Origin: UBA7239 sp035456205
GTDB lineage: Bacteria > Pseudomonadota > Gammaproteobacteria > Pseudomonadales > UBA7239
Length of the DNA: 6,215 nt
Assembly: GCA_035456205.1 (NCBI GenBank)
Contig: DATIDQ010000195.1
Coordinates: 1 to 6,215, forward strand
Reading direction: 5' to 3'
Shown here: positions 1 to 5,947 of the stretch, in pieces
Position numbering within the stretch: position 1 is the stretch's first letter
How the letters are laid out: each line of letters opens with the position of its first letter
Notes under the pieces: model-generated
Seen by the model: only the letters and a program-made list of their open reading frames with translations
The model's database searches: none
Told to the model about the DNA's origin: nothing
Position numbers and translations under genes: made by a program

Positions 1-68
1 CTACTTCGCTCTCCCACAAAGATCTACAGCACGCGCTGGAAGGTGCTATGAAAGGTGTTCTGCCATGA
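1..68 (+). CDS. 3' end of an upstream gene (possibly aat), partial
   Basis: An open frame runs in from the left edge and ends at TGA 66-68, which overlaps the bpt ATG (65-67) as ATGA, the usual sign of translational coupling. The visible tail is about 21 residues (TSLSHKDLQHALEGAMKGVL, then P and stop). In many gammaproteobacteria the gene directly upstream of bpt is aat, leucyl/phenylalanyl-tRNA-protein transferase, and its C-terminus often ends in a short helix of this general kind. The tail is too short and variable to identify on sequence, so aat is inferred from gene order only. The other two frames are also open for much of these 68 bases, so even the frame choice rests mainly on the ATGA overlap. 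Confidence 0.45.
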   Translation, partial: TSLSHKDLQHALEGAMKGVLP

Positions 69-784
69 CAGAGGAACGTAAAAATGATTTGCCTCTGACA
101 CTGTTGATAACACATCCGCACCAGTGCAGTTATTTACCGGATCAGCAGGCCACTACCGCGTTTGTTGATCCACAGGTATATATCAACACCCGGTTATTCA
201 CCCGTTTGGCTGAAATCGGTTTCCGACGCAGTGGCGCCCATGTTTATCGGCCACAGTGCGCCAATTGTCAGGCATGCATCGCAACACGGGTACCGATTCA
301 GGATTTCCATCCTGATCGCACGCAATTGCGTTGCCTGAAGCGCAACGCTGATCTGGAAATTCGTCAACTGGATTCAATAGACCGTGAAGATTGCTACGCA
401 CTATACGAACGCTACATCAATATGCGGCATAGCGATGGCGACATGTACCCGGCCAATCGCGAACAATATCGTGAATTTCTTTGTGTGGCGTGGCCAAGCG
501 TTTTTTATCTGGCGTACTACAGCAACCATAAGCTGGTGGCTGTATCTGTTTGTGACCGTTTTGAGAACGGTTATTCAGCCGTCTATACTTTTTTTGATCC
601 CGATGAACACAAACGCAGCCTGGGCGTGTTTGCCGTACTGAACCAGATTGCACGAGCACAACTCGAAAGACTCGACTACCTGTATCTGGGGTACTGGATA
701 AAACACTGCAATAAAATGAGCTACAAAATTGACTATCGCCCTATTGAATTGCTGATCAACGGGAAATGGCAGCGTTTGAAATAA
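65..784 (+). CDS. bpt: Aspartate/glutamate leucyltransferase (Bpt, bacterial ATE family)
   Basis: This cytoplasmic enzyme transfers Leu from Leu-tRNA to proteins with N-terminal Asp or Glu. It thereby makes a primary destabilising residue for ClpS/ClpAP degradation (N-end rule). The 239-residue length is typical of bacterial Bpt. The N-terminal ATE domain (about residues 15-90) has the family cysteines: C21 in HQCSYLP, then C65, C68 and C71 in PQCANCQAC, with RxSG-like and YRPxC context. The C-terminal ATE domain (about 105-235) has MYPANREQYREFL, the DRFENGYSAVYTFFDP strand pair and the hallmark block YLGYWIKHCNKMSYK followed by YRPIE. The ATG at 65 has AAAGGTG (51-57) at good spacing and overlaps the preceding stop as ATGA. 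In Pseudomonas and relatives infA usually follows; here a converging pilin gene does instead. Identification is firm. The leucyl rather than arginyl donor is inferred from the bacterial family. Confidence 0.95.
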   Translation: MTEERKNDLPLTLLITHPHQCSYLPDQQATTAFVDPQVYINTRLFTRLAEIGFRRSGAHVYRPQCANCQACIATRVPIQDFHPDRTQLRCLKRNADLEIRQLDSIDREDCYALYERYINMRHSDGDMYPANREQYREFLCVAWPSVFYLAYYSNHKLVAVSVCDRFENGYSAVYTFFDPDEHKRSLGVFAVLNQIARAQLERLDYLYLGYWIKHCNKMSYKIDYRPIELLINGKWQRLK

Positions 785-810
785 CCAAAACTATTCCTGT
801 AAATGCTGTA

Positions 811-1308
811 TCAATTGCTGATTCTTCTACACTGCACAGGCAACAATCCGGCTGGTTGAACCGACGTTCGGTTCTCGCCCACCGCCTCCATTCCTGTCGG
901 TACGGTCGAGTAGCCACACAACCACGACATCGGGCTGGCGAGAGACCCGACCACGGTAATAGCACGCACTGTCAGGATCTTTCCCTGCAGTATTTTTACA
1001 GCCTTTTTGCCAAAAACGATGTGATAGGCTCCATTCTCCAATTCAATCGCATCAACATAGTTACCGATAAGTTTTTTGGGTGCCGGGATGCCAGCCTCAA
1101 GATTATTCGCTGGCAATTTCCCACTGGCTTGCCAATAACGATCTACCGGCAATTTGAGTTGCTCGACGAGTGCCAGCGACTCTACGATCTGGTCCTTTGC
1201 TACAGAGGATAAGTACGTGGGTATCGCCAGTGTTGCCAAAATGGCAATGATCGCTACCACAATCATCATTTCCAGCAGGGTAAACCCTGTGCTGATTTTC
1301 GGTGTCAC
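811..1308 (-). CDS. pilA: Type IV pilin (PilA-like prepilin)
   Basis: Class IVa-type prepilin of 165 residues, a subunit of a type IV pilus in the cell envelope. The leader is short (MTPKISTG, 8 residues) and is followed by the prepilin peptidase site G|FTLLE. The conserved Glu is at mature position 5 (residue 13), and a hydrophobic helix (about residues 9-30, MMIVVAIIAILATLAIPTY) anchors and packs the subunit. The C-terminal part has the pilin-family D-loop pair C131 (WLCGY) and C160 (PVQCR), with the VPTGM segment between them, so this is a full pilin rather than a minor pseudopilin. The start is GTG (1306-1308), supported by GGAGG on the minus strand (1315-1319) six bases upstream. A nearer ATG in another frame stops after one further codon. 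No pilB, pilC or pilD lies in the window, so assembly machinery must be elsewhere. The major versus accessory pilin role cannot be decided here. Confidence 0.93.
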   Translation of the reverse strand: MTPKISTGFTLLEMMIVVAIIAILATLAIPTYLSSVAKDQIVESLALVEQLKLPVDRYWQASGKLPANNLEAGIPAPKKLIGNYVDAIELENGAYHIVFGKKAVKILQGKILTVRAITVVGSLASPMSWLCGYSTVPTGMEAVGENRTSVQPAGLLPVQCRRISN

Positions 1309-1314
1309 AGCATT

Positions 1315-1319
1315 CCTCC
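1315..1319 (-). promoter_or_regulatory. Ribosome binding site fixing the GTG start of the pilin gene
   Basis: On the minus strand, GGAGG is followed by six bases and then GTG at 1308. An ATG lies only one base after this site (1311-1313), too close for initiation, and reads ATG-CTG-TGA. The GTG is therefore the real start, and it gives the normal short prepilin leader. Confidence 0.75.
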
Positions 1320-1470
1320 CCTTTGTTTTCGATCATGATAGTCGAATTACCCAATGCCCCTACGCACAATTCTGTAGTGGACAGCCACCCCCCGAATCCC
1401 TACCCTAATACTCCGTTTTTTCTGACAAAACCCTACGGATACAAACCGGATAAGTTGCCTTAGAAACAAG

Positions 1471-1500
1471 ATTTAATTAATTGATTTTATTAACTTTTAT
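1471..1500. promoter_or_regulatory. AT-rich promoter/operator candidate for the four-gene operon
   Basis: Thirty bases contain only one G and one C. They include the palindrome TTAATTAA (1473-1480) and a loose inverted pair TTAAT (1473-1477) / ATTAA (1489-1493). The stretch ends 20 bases before the first ATG of the operon and immediately upstream of its Shine-Dalgarno. The position suits a promoter melting region or a regulator site. No regulator gene is in the window, and low-complexity AT sequence gives such pairs by chance, so the call is weak. Confidence 0.3.
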
Positions 1501-1506
1501 CAATCT

Positions 1507-1513
1507 GAAGGAG
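1507..1513 (+). promoter_or_regulatory. Ribosome binding site of the first DUF35 gene
   Basis: GAAGGAG lies seven bases before ATG 1521. It decides between two nearby ATGs: 1517 is in another frame and too close to the site. Confidence 0.75.
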
Positions 1514-1520
1514 TACATGC

Positions 1521-1985
1521 ATGGCTAATCCACATGCCGCTGCCCAACACGATGACGATGTGTTGCGCGATGGCTTTGAACTGGGTTTTACCTACACGCG
1601 TTCTGTCGGCCCCGTTATCGGTGCATTCCTGACCGGACTGCGCGATGGCAAGCTCGTCGGGATCAAGGGCAGCAACGGCAAGGTCATCTGCCCACCGACC
1701 GAGTACGACCCGCAAACCTCGGAAGAGCTGAGCGAGATCGTCGACCTGCCGTCTACCGGCACAGTGAAAACCTGGAGCTGGATCAGCAAGCCACATCCCA
1801 AGCATGTTCTCACCCAACCGTTTGCCTGGGCATTGATCCAGATCGACGGCGCAGACACCAGCCTGCTGCACAAAGTGGACGCAGGTTCCGAAGCCAACAT
1901 GAAAACCGGTATGAAAGTGAAAGTGCGCTGGGCAGACGATCGCCGCGGCTTTATCACCGATATCGCCTGTTTTGAACCGGCTTGA
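1521..1985 (+). CDS. DUF35 / OB-fold acyl-CoA-associated protein, zinc-ribbon cysteines lost (first copy)
   Basis: A 154-residue protein of the DUF35 type (ChsH2 C-terminal domain, Rv3521-like). Such proteins bind thiolase-fold partners and help hold acyl-CoA substrates. An N-terminal helix (about residues 20-45, ending AFLTGLRDGKLVG) leads to the zinc-ribbon position GIKGSNGKVICPP (47-59). An OB-fold follows (about 80-152), with strand segments TVKTWSWIS, FAWALIQIDG, LLHKVDAG and MKVKVRW. In typical members the ribbon reads CxxCG...PP...CxxC. Here the first pair is replaced by Lys/Gly and Asn residues and no second pair is present; only C57 and C150 occur. The gene is first in a four-gene operon, ten bases ahead of its own paralogue. 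No catalytic residues are expected; a scaffolding role for the downstream thiolase-fold proteins is inferred. The family call is good, the function indirect. Confidence 0.82.
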   Translation: MANPHAAAQHDDDVLRDGFELGFTYTRSVGPVIGAFLTGLRDGKLVGIKGSNGKVICPPTEYDPQTSEELSEIVDLPSTGTVKTWSWISKPHPKHVLTQPFAWALIQIDGADTSLLHKVDAGSEANMKTGMKVKVRWADDRRGFITDIACFEPA

Positions 1986-1995
1986 GGAGAACGCT

Positions 1996-2523
1996 ATGTC
2001 AGATCAAAAACCTGTAGAAATTATTGATAGCCCGGTTTACATGAATTACAGCTTTGCCGCCGGTCGCGCCACCTCCAACTTCTTGCGCTCTATTAAAGAA
2101 GGCAAGCTGGTGGGCCAACGCTCGTCTATTACCGGCAAAGTCATCGTACCGCCACGCGGTTCCGACGCTGAAACCGGCACTCCCACTTTTGAAGAAGTGG
2201 AATTGCCGGATACCGCCACCGTCATCATGTTCACTGTGGTGTACATCCCCATCCCGAACTCCAAAGTACAGCCGCCGTTCATCGTGGCCAATCTGGTGCT
2301 GGATAATTCCGACCAGACGTTTATCCACCTCGTTTCCGGTTGCAAAAATGAAGACGTGAAAATCGGCACACGCGTGAAAGCGGTGTGGCGCGATAAAAGC
2401 GAATGGGGTTACAGCTTCAACAACATCGAATATTTCCAGCCGATTGCCGGTGAAGCTCCTGTTGATATTGATGCATTGCGCGCCAAGCGCCTGAAAGAAG
2501 TGGAGGCATTTAAACATGCGTGA
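1996..2523 (+). CDS. DUF35 / OB-fold acyl-CoA-associated protein, zinc-ribbon cysteines lost (second copy)
   Basis: A 175-residue paralogue of the preceding protein. The matching block is NFLRSIKEGKLVGQRSSITG followed by KVIVPPRG (residues 28-55), against AFLTGLRDGKLVGIKGSNGK in the first copy. The usual ribbon cysteines are replaced (S43, T46, then D57 and beyond); the only Cys is C116. The OB-fold covers about 70-148 (TATVIMFTVVYIPIP, PPFIVANLVLD, FIHLVSG, GTRVKAVW). A charged C-terminal helix (about 156-175, DIDALRAKRLKEVEAFKHA) is absent from the first copy. I chose ATG 1996, with GAGGAG (1985-1990) five bases upstream, rather than the in-frame ATG at 1972, which lies inside the preceding gene and lacks a good site. 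The gene overlaps the next one by 8 bases. The inferred role is a binding partner of one of the two thiolase-fold proteins. Confidence 0.82.
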   Translation: MSDQKPVEIIDSPVYMNYSFAAGRATSNFLRSIKEGKLVGQRSSITGKVIVPPRGSDAETGTPTFEEVELPDTATVIMFTVVYIPIPNSKVQPPFIVANLVLDNSDQTFIHLVSGCKNEDVKIGTRVKAVWRDKSEWGYSFNNIEYFQPIAGEAPVDIDALRAKRLKEVEAFKHA

Positions 2524-3583
2524 AGTAGCGATTATTGCCTATCACCAGACACCGATGGTGCGTGATGCAGGCGCAAAAAATGATGTAGAACTGGTCATGG
2601 AAGCCGTACACGGTGCCAAAGCCCAGGTTGGTTTCAAAAACACCGATATTGATTTCACTTGCTCCGGCAGTTGCGATTATCTCGGCGGTGCGGCGTTTGC
2701 TTTCGTCGGCGCGTTGGATGCACTCGGTGCTGTGCCACCTATTTCTGAATCACACGTGGAAATGGATGCAGCATGGGCCTTGTATGAAGCGTGGCTGAAA
2801 ATCCAGACCGGCCATTTTGATACCGCATTGATTTACGGTTTCGGAAAAAGTTCGCACGGTCCGATGCACGAAGTGCTGGCACTGCAACTTGATCCGTACT
2901 ACACACAACCGCTGTGGCCTGACCAGATCAGCATGGCGGGCTTGCAAGCGCGTGCCATGATGGACGCTGGCAAACTCACTGAAAAACAGATGGCAGAAGT
3001 GGTAGTCAAAAGCCGCAAAAATGCCAAAGCCAATCCGAATGCACAATTGAAAGGCGATTACACCGTTGAGCAATTACTGGCTGAACCAACGTTGTCTTCA
3101 CCATTGCGCAAACACGATTGCCCACCGATCACTGACGGCGCTTCTGCCTTGATTATCGCTACACGCGAAGTCGCAGAAAAAGTGTTGGCCGGTACTGGCA
3201 AACGTCCTGTGTACATCACCGGCATCGATCACCGCATCGAGTCCCACCAACTCGGCACACGCGATCTCACATCGTCCATGTCCACCCGCATTGCTGGCGA
3301 ACAAGCTGGCGTGAAAAAAGGCAAAGTGGATATTGCTGAATTGCATGCACCGTTCAGTCATCAGGAAATTCTGTTGAAAGAAGCGCTCGGTCTGGATGAC
3401 AGCACCGTTATCAATCCGTCAGGCGGCCCACTCGCTGGCAACATTTTTATGTCTGCCGGTCTGGATCGCATTGGCGCGGTAGCAACGCGCATCATGAACG
3501 GCGAAGCAAACCGCGGCGTTGCACACGCAACATCCGGCGCTTGCCTGCAACAGAATCTGGTCGCTGTATTGGAGGGTAAATAA
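2516..3583 (+). CDS. SCP2/lipid-transfer-type thiolase-fold protein, Ltp4-like, without catalytic Cys
   Basis: A 355-residue thiolase-fold protein of the SCP2-thiolase/lipid-transfer group that handles acyl-CoA thioesters. The N-terminal strand is MREVAIIAYHQTPM. The nucleophile region reads SHVEMDAAWALYEAW (79-93), where true thiolases have a Cys; here Ala and Trp fill that part. The family block DCPPITDGASALII is at 201-214. The NEAFA-equivalent is ELHAPFSHQE (275-284), with H277 and H282. The glycine-rich block NPSGGPLAGNIFMSAG (300-315) has Asn where GHP has its His, and C343 lies near the end. Claisen-type thiolysis therefore looks unlikely; an aldol-lyase or structural role, as for Ltp proteins, is inferred. 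Length and place before a ~390-residue partner match mycobacterial Rv3522 (ltp4, about 354 residues from memory). The start at 2516 has GGAGG at 2502-2506. It overlaps the DUF35 gene by 8 bases, suggesting coupled translation. Confidence 0.85.
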   Translation: MREVAIIAYHQTPMVRDAGAKNDVELVMEAVHGAKAQVGFKNTDIDFTCSGSCDYLGGAAFAFVGALDALGAVPPISESHVEMDAAWALYEAWLKIQTGHFDTALIYGFGKSSHGPMHEVLALQLDPYYTQPLWPDQISMAGLQARAMMDAGKLTEKQMAEVVVKSRKNAKANPNAQLKGDYTVEQLLAEPTLSSPLRKHDCPPITDGASALIIATREVAEKVLAGTGKRPVYITGIDHRIESHQLGTRDLTSSMSTRIAGEQAGVKKGKVDIAELHAPFSHQEILLKEALGLDDSTVINPSGGPLAGNIFMSAGLDRIGAVATRIMNGEANRGVAHATSGACLQQNLVAVLEGK

Positions 3584-3584
3584 G

Positions 3585-4754
3585 ATGGGTAATCCTTGTG
3601 CCATCGTAGGTATCGGCCAGACCGAACGCTACAAAGCAAAAATCAAAAAATCCATGGCCGGTCTTGTGCGTGAAGCTGCACAAAATGCATTGACTGATGC
3701 CGGTCTCACCTGGGCCGATATCGATGCGGTCGTCATCGGCAAAGCACCTGACTTTTTTGAAGGCGTGGTGATGCCGGAGTTGTATCTCGCGGATGCTCTT
3801 GGTTGCGTAGGCAAACCGATGTTGCGCGTACACACTGCCGGTTCTGTGGGCGGTTCTACTGCAATCGTTGCGGCTTCCTACATCCAGAGCGGCGTGTTCA
3901 AACGCGTACTGACACTGGCGTATGAAAAACAATCTGAATCGAATGCGATGTGGGCACTGTCTTCGCAGCAGCCATTTTCACCGCATTTGAATGCGGGCGC
4001 TGGCGGTTTCTTCGCACCGATTATTCGTGAATACATGCGCCGCTCAAAAGCGCCTTTGGATATCGGCTGTAAAGTTGCACTGAAAGATCGTAAACACGCA
4101 CTGAAAAACCCGCACGCACACATGCATGAGCCGGCAGAAAATCTTGATCTGCAAAAATACATGGATGCCATGATGTTGTGGGAACCACTGCGCTTCTCTG
4201 AAGTGTGCCCTTCTTCCGACGGCGCTTGCGCGATGATTCTTTGCAATGAAGAACTGGCAAAAAAATCACCGAACAAACCGGCATGGATCCATGGCACTGC
4301 GATGCGCTCCGAGCCGACCATGTACCCGTGGCGTGAAGAAGTAAACCCACAAGCCAGTATCGATTGTGCGAAAGATGTTTATTCGCAAGCCGGTATTACC
4401 AATCCGCGTAAAGAACTGGATATGGCAGAAGTGTACGTACCGTTTTCATGGTACGAGCCGATGTGGCTGGAAAGTCTGGGCTTTGCCGATGTCGGCGAAG
4501 GCTGGAAACTCACTGAAAGCGGTGCGACGTCTCTCGACCAGGGCGGCGACATTCCGTGGAACTGCTCAGGCGGCGTACTTTCTACCAACCCGATCGGCGC
4601 ATCCGGCATGATCCGTTTTGCCGAAGCTGCGTTGCAGGTTCGTGGCATGGCAGGTGATCGTCAGGTGCCCGGCGCGAAGAAAGCACTCGGCCACGCCTAC
4701 GGCGGCGGCGCGCAGTTCTTCTCTATGTGGGTTGTGGGATCAGATAAACCGTAA
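3585..4754 (+). CDS. SCP2/lipid-transfer-type thiolase-fold protein, Ltp3-like, without catalytic Cys
   Basis: A 389-residue thiolase-fold protein, a distant paralogue of the gene before it. Features in order: AIVGIGQTERYK (6-17), helix LVREAAQNALTDAGL, then RVHTAGSVGGSTAIVAAS (81-98). The last is the motif of a large lipid-transfer/acetyl-CoA acetyltransferase-like group in which Gly/Ser replace the thiolase nucleophile. Next come CPSSDGACAMILC (208-220) and AEVYVPFSWYEPMW (281-294), which carries Y284 and Y290 at the NEAFA-equivalent position. NCSGGVLSTNPIGASG (326-341) has Asn in place of the GHP His, and LGHAYGGGAQ (368-377) is near the end. It starts one base after the previous stop, with GGAGGG (3571-3576) eight bases upstream. 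An in-frame ATG at 3519 lies inside the previous gene and was not chosen. The length fits Ltp3 (Rv3523, about 394 residues from memory). A heteromer with the other thiolase-fold protein and the DUF35 pair is inferred; the substrate is unknown. Confidence 0.87.
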   Translation: MGNPCAIVGIGQTERYKAKIKKSMAGLVREAAQNALTDAGLTWADIDAVVIGKAPDFFEGVVMPELYLADALGCVGKPMLRVHTAGSVGGSTAIVAASYIQSGVFKRVLTLAYEKQSESNAMWALSSQQPFSPHLNAGAGGFFAPIIREYMRRSKAPLDIGCKVALKDRKHALKNPHAHMHEPAENLDLQKYMDAMMLWEPLRFSEVCPSSDGACAMILCNEELAKKSPNKPAWIHGTAMRSEPTMYPWREEVNPQASIDCAKDVYSQAGITNPRKELDMAEVYVPFSWYEPMWLESLGFADVGEGWKLTESGATSLDQGGDIPWNCSGGVLSTNPIGASGMIRFAEAALQVRGMAGDRQVPGAKKALGHAYGGGAQFFSMWVVGSDKP

Positions 4755-4778
4755 AACGTTTTTCTTGTTCCGCAGTAT

Positions 4779-4806
4779 AAAAAACCCGGCTCAGGCCGGG
4801 TTTTTT
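4779..4806. terminator. Bidirectional rho-independent terminator
   Basis: Six A (4779-4784), stem CCCGGC (4785-4790), loop TCAG (4791-4794), stem GCCGGG (4795-4800) and six T (4801-4806). The pairing is perfect through twelve base pairs. With A and T tracts on both sides it can end the four-gene operon on the plus strand and the lytic transglycosylase gene on the minus strand, whose stop is at 4809. Confidence 0.95.
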
Positions 4807-4808
4807 AT

Positions 4809-5933
4809 TTATCGTTTACTTCTCAATTGCTTCAAGACTTCTTTCGATGGATAGCCTGTTTGCTCCTCACCATAACTCACCTGAAACTGTTTGATGGATT
4901 TACGCGTCTCATCGCCAATCAAACCATCTACTACCCCGCTGTAAAAACCTTGTTGCGCCAACAATCGCTGTAACTCTTCTTTTTCTGTCATATTTAATGG
5001 TATGTAAGGACGCGTCCAGTCTTTTACTGGCGCAGGCTTGCCTGCAATCCGGTCTGCCAACAATAAAACCGCCAACGCATATTTGTCCGCATTGTTGTAA
5101 CTTTTCACTACAAAGAAATTTTTCTGCATCATGAATTGCGGCCCCTGCTCACCTTGCAGAGCTTTCAATTCTCCAGCATGGTTACTATTTCCCACCACTT
5201 CATAACCCCAGGCTTGGCCGGACTGCCAGCCATTTTTTTGTAATAACTGTGCTGCAGTAGCCAGCGCATCGGGTACTGAATGCCAGATGTCACGTTTGCC
5301 ATCACCATCAAAGTCCACAGCGTATGCTATGTAACTTGTCGGGATAAATTGTGTATGCCCCATCGCACCGGCCCATGAGCCAAGAAATCCAGTTTGCTCC
5401 ACGTCACCACGTTGCAAGATTTTCAACGCTGCTATCAATTGCGTTCTGGCAAACTTTGCACGCTTTGGATCAGCATAAGCCAGCGTTGCCAGCGCACGTG
5501 GAATGTAATGCAATTTTGTTTTGTCCTGTAAAACAGCACCATAATTCGATTCCATGGACCAGATGGCCAGCAACACATTGCCATCTACTCCTGTAGAGCG
5601 CTCGATACTAGCCAGCTCCTTGCCATACTGTTTCAACATAGCTTGCCCGGTAGCGATAGCACGCTCCTGTACCCGACTATCCATGTACTCCCAGGCTTCA
5701 GCTTTGAATTCAGGTTGGTAATTCGCTTTCTCCAATACCACGGCATCCGGTTCGACCACGCCACGAAAAGCGTCGTCATACACTTTTCCAGACACACCCT
5801 GGCTGATCGCTTCACTGCGAAAAGACTGTATCCAGGCCATAAACCCCTGGTCGGCATGAACAGACGAAATCTGCAACGAAAAAAAAGCCAGACCCAAAAC
5901 TGAAAAAACACGACAGAATCTTGAAAAATCCAT
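4809..5933 (-). CDS. Lytic murein transglycosylase, MltB family, soluble, with C-terminal peptidoglycan-binding domain
   Basis: A 374-residue periplasmic enzyme. It cuts the MurNAc-GlcNAc bond of peptidoglycan and leaves 1,6-anhydromuramyl ends, acting in wall turnover. An N-terminal Sec signal (about 1-27) ends SSVHA|DQGF. There is no lipobox Cys, so it is soluble rather than a lipoprotein like E. coli MltB. The catalytic domain (about 30-300) carries IWSMESNYG with the acid Glu at E128, GSWAGAMGHTQFIPTSY (185-201), and DFDGDGKRDIW (207-217), the Asp-rich calcium-type loop known in Slt35. A PG_binding_1 domain follows (about 312-372: EKEELQRLLAQQGFYSGVVD, then DGLIGDETRKSIKQFQ). I chose ATG 5931-5933, with GGTGG eight bases upstream. 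A TTG at 5954 would add seven residues and overlap the upstream gene. It lies 14 bases after that gene, so the two are probably co-transcribed. Confidence 0.93.
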   Translation of the reverse strand: MDFSRFCRVFSVLGLAFFSLQISSVHADQGFMAWIQSFRSEAISQGVSGKVYDDAFRGVVEPDAVVLEKANYQPEFKAEAWEYMDSRVQERAIATGQAMLKQYGKELASIERSTGVDGNVLLAIWSMESNYGAVLQDKTKLHYIPRALATLAYADPKRAKFARTQLIAALKILQRGDVEQTGFLGSWAGAMGHTQFIPTSYIAYAVDFDGDGKRDIWHSVPDALATAAQLLQKNGWQSGQAWGYEVVGNSNHAGELKALQGEQGPQFMMQKNFFVVKSYNNADKYALAVLLLADRIAGKPAPVKDWTRPYIPLNMTEKEELQRLLAQQGFYSGVVDGLIGDETRKSIKQFQVSYGEEQTGYPSKEVLKQLRSKR

Positions 5934-5947
5934 ATCTGTAACCACCG

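Larger units (their letters stand above)
1309..1520. other. Divergent intergenic region between pilin and DUF35/thiolase operon
   Basis: This 212-bp stretch must hold the promoters of both the leftward pilin gene and the rightward four-gene operon. I see no convincing coding frame in it. On the pilin side I looked for a sigma-54 GG-N10-GC element, common for pilA in Pseudomonas, and found none that convinces. On the operon side a TTTAAT (1472-1477) matches the -10 consensus at five of six positions, but no good -35 sits at the proper distance. Bases 1471-1500 are 28/30 A+T. Confidence 0.6.

Noticed and set aside
766..1212. 148-residue plus-strand frame across the pilin gene
   Set aside because: It lies opposite a clear prepilin gene with diagnostic cleavage site and D-loop cysteines. 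The plus-strand translation has no recognisable pattern.
1422..1427. CTGACA as a -35 box for the four-gene operon
   Set aside because: No -10-like hexamer at 16-18 bases; the nearest candidates are 12 or 21 bases away.
1309..1450. Sigma-54 promoter for the pilin gene
   Set aside because: Searched the minus strand for a GG-N10-GC element with TGGCAC/TTGC context and found no convincing match.
1999..2517. 172-residue open frame antisense to the second DUF35 gene
   Set aside because: It mirrors the codon structure of a well-supported gene, has no good ribosome site, and its protein resembles nothing. Treated as a shadow frame.
3492..3932. 146-residue antisense frame across the junction of the two thiolase-fold genes
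   Set aside because: It covers two certain genes and their coupling junction; composition is typical of an antisense shadow.
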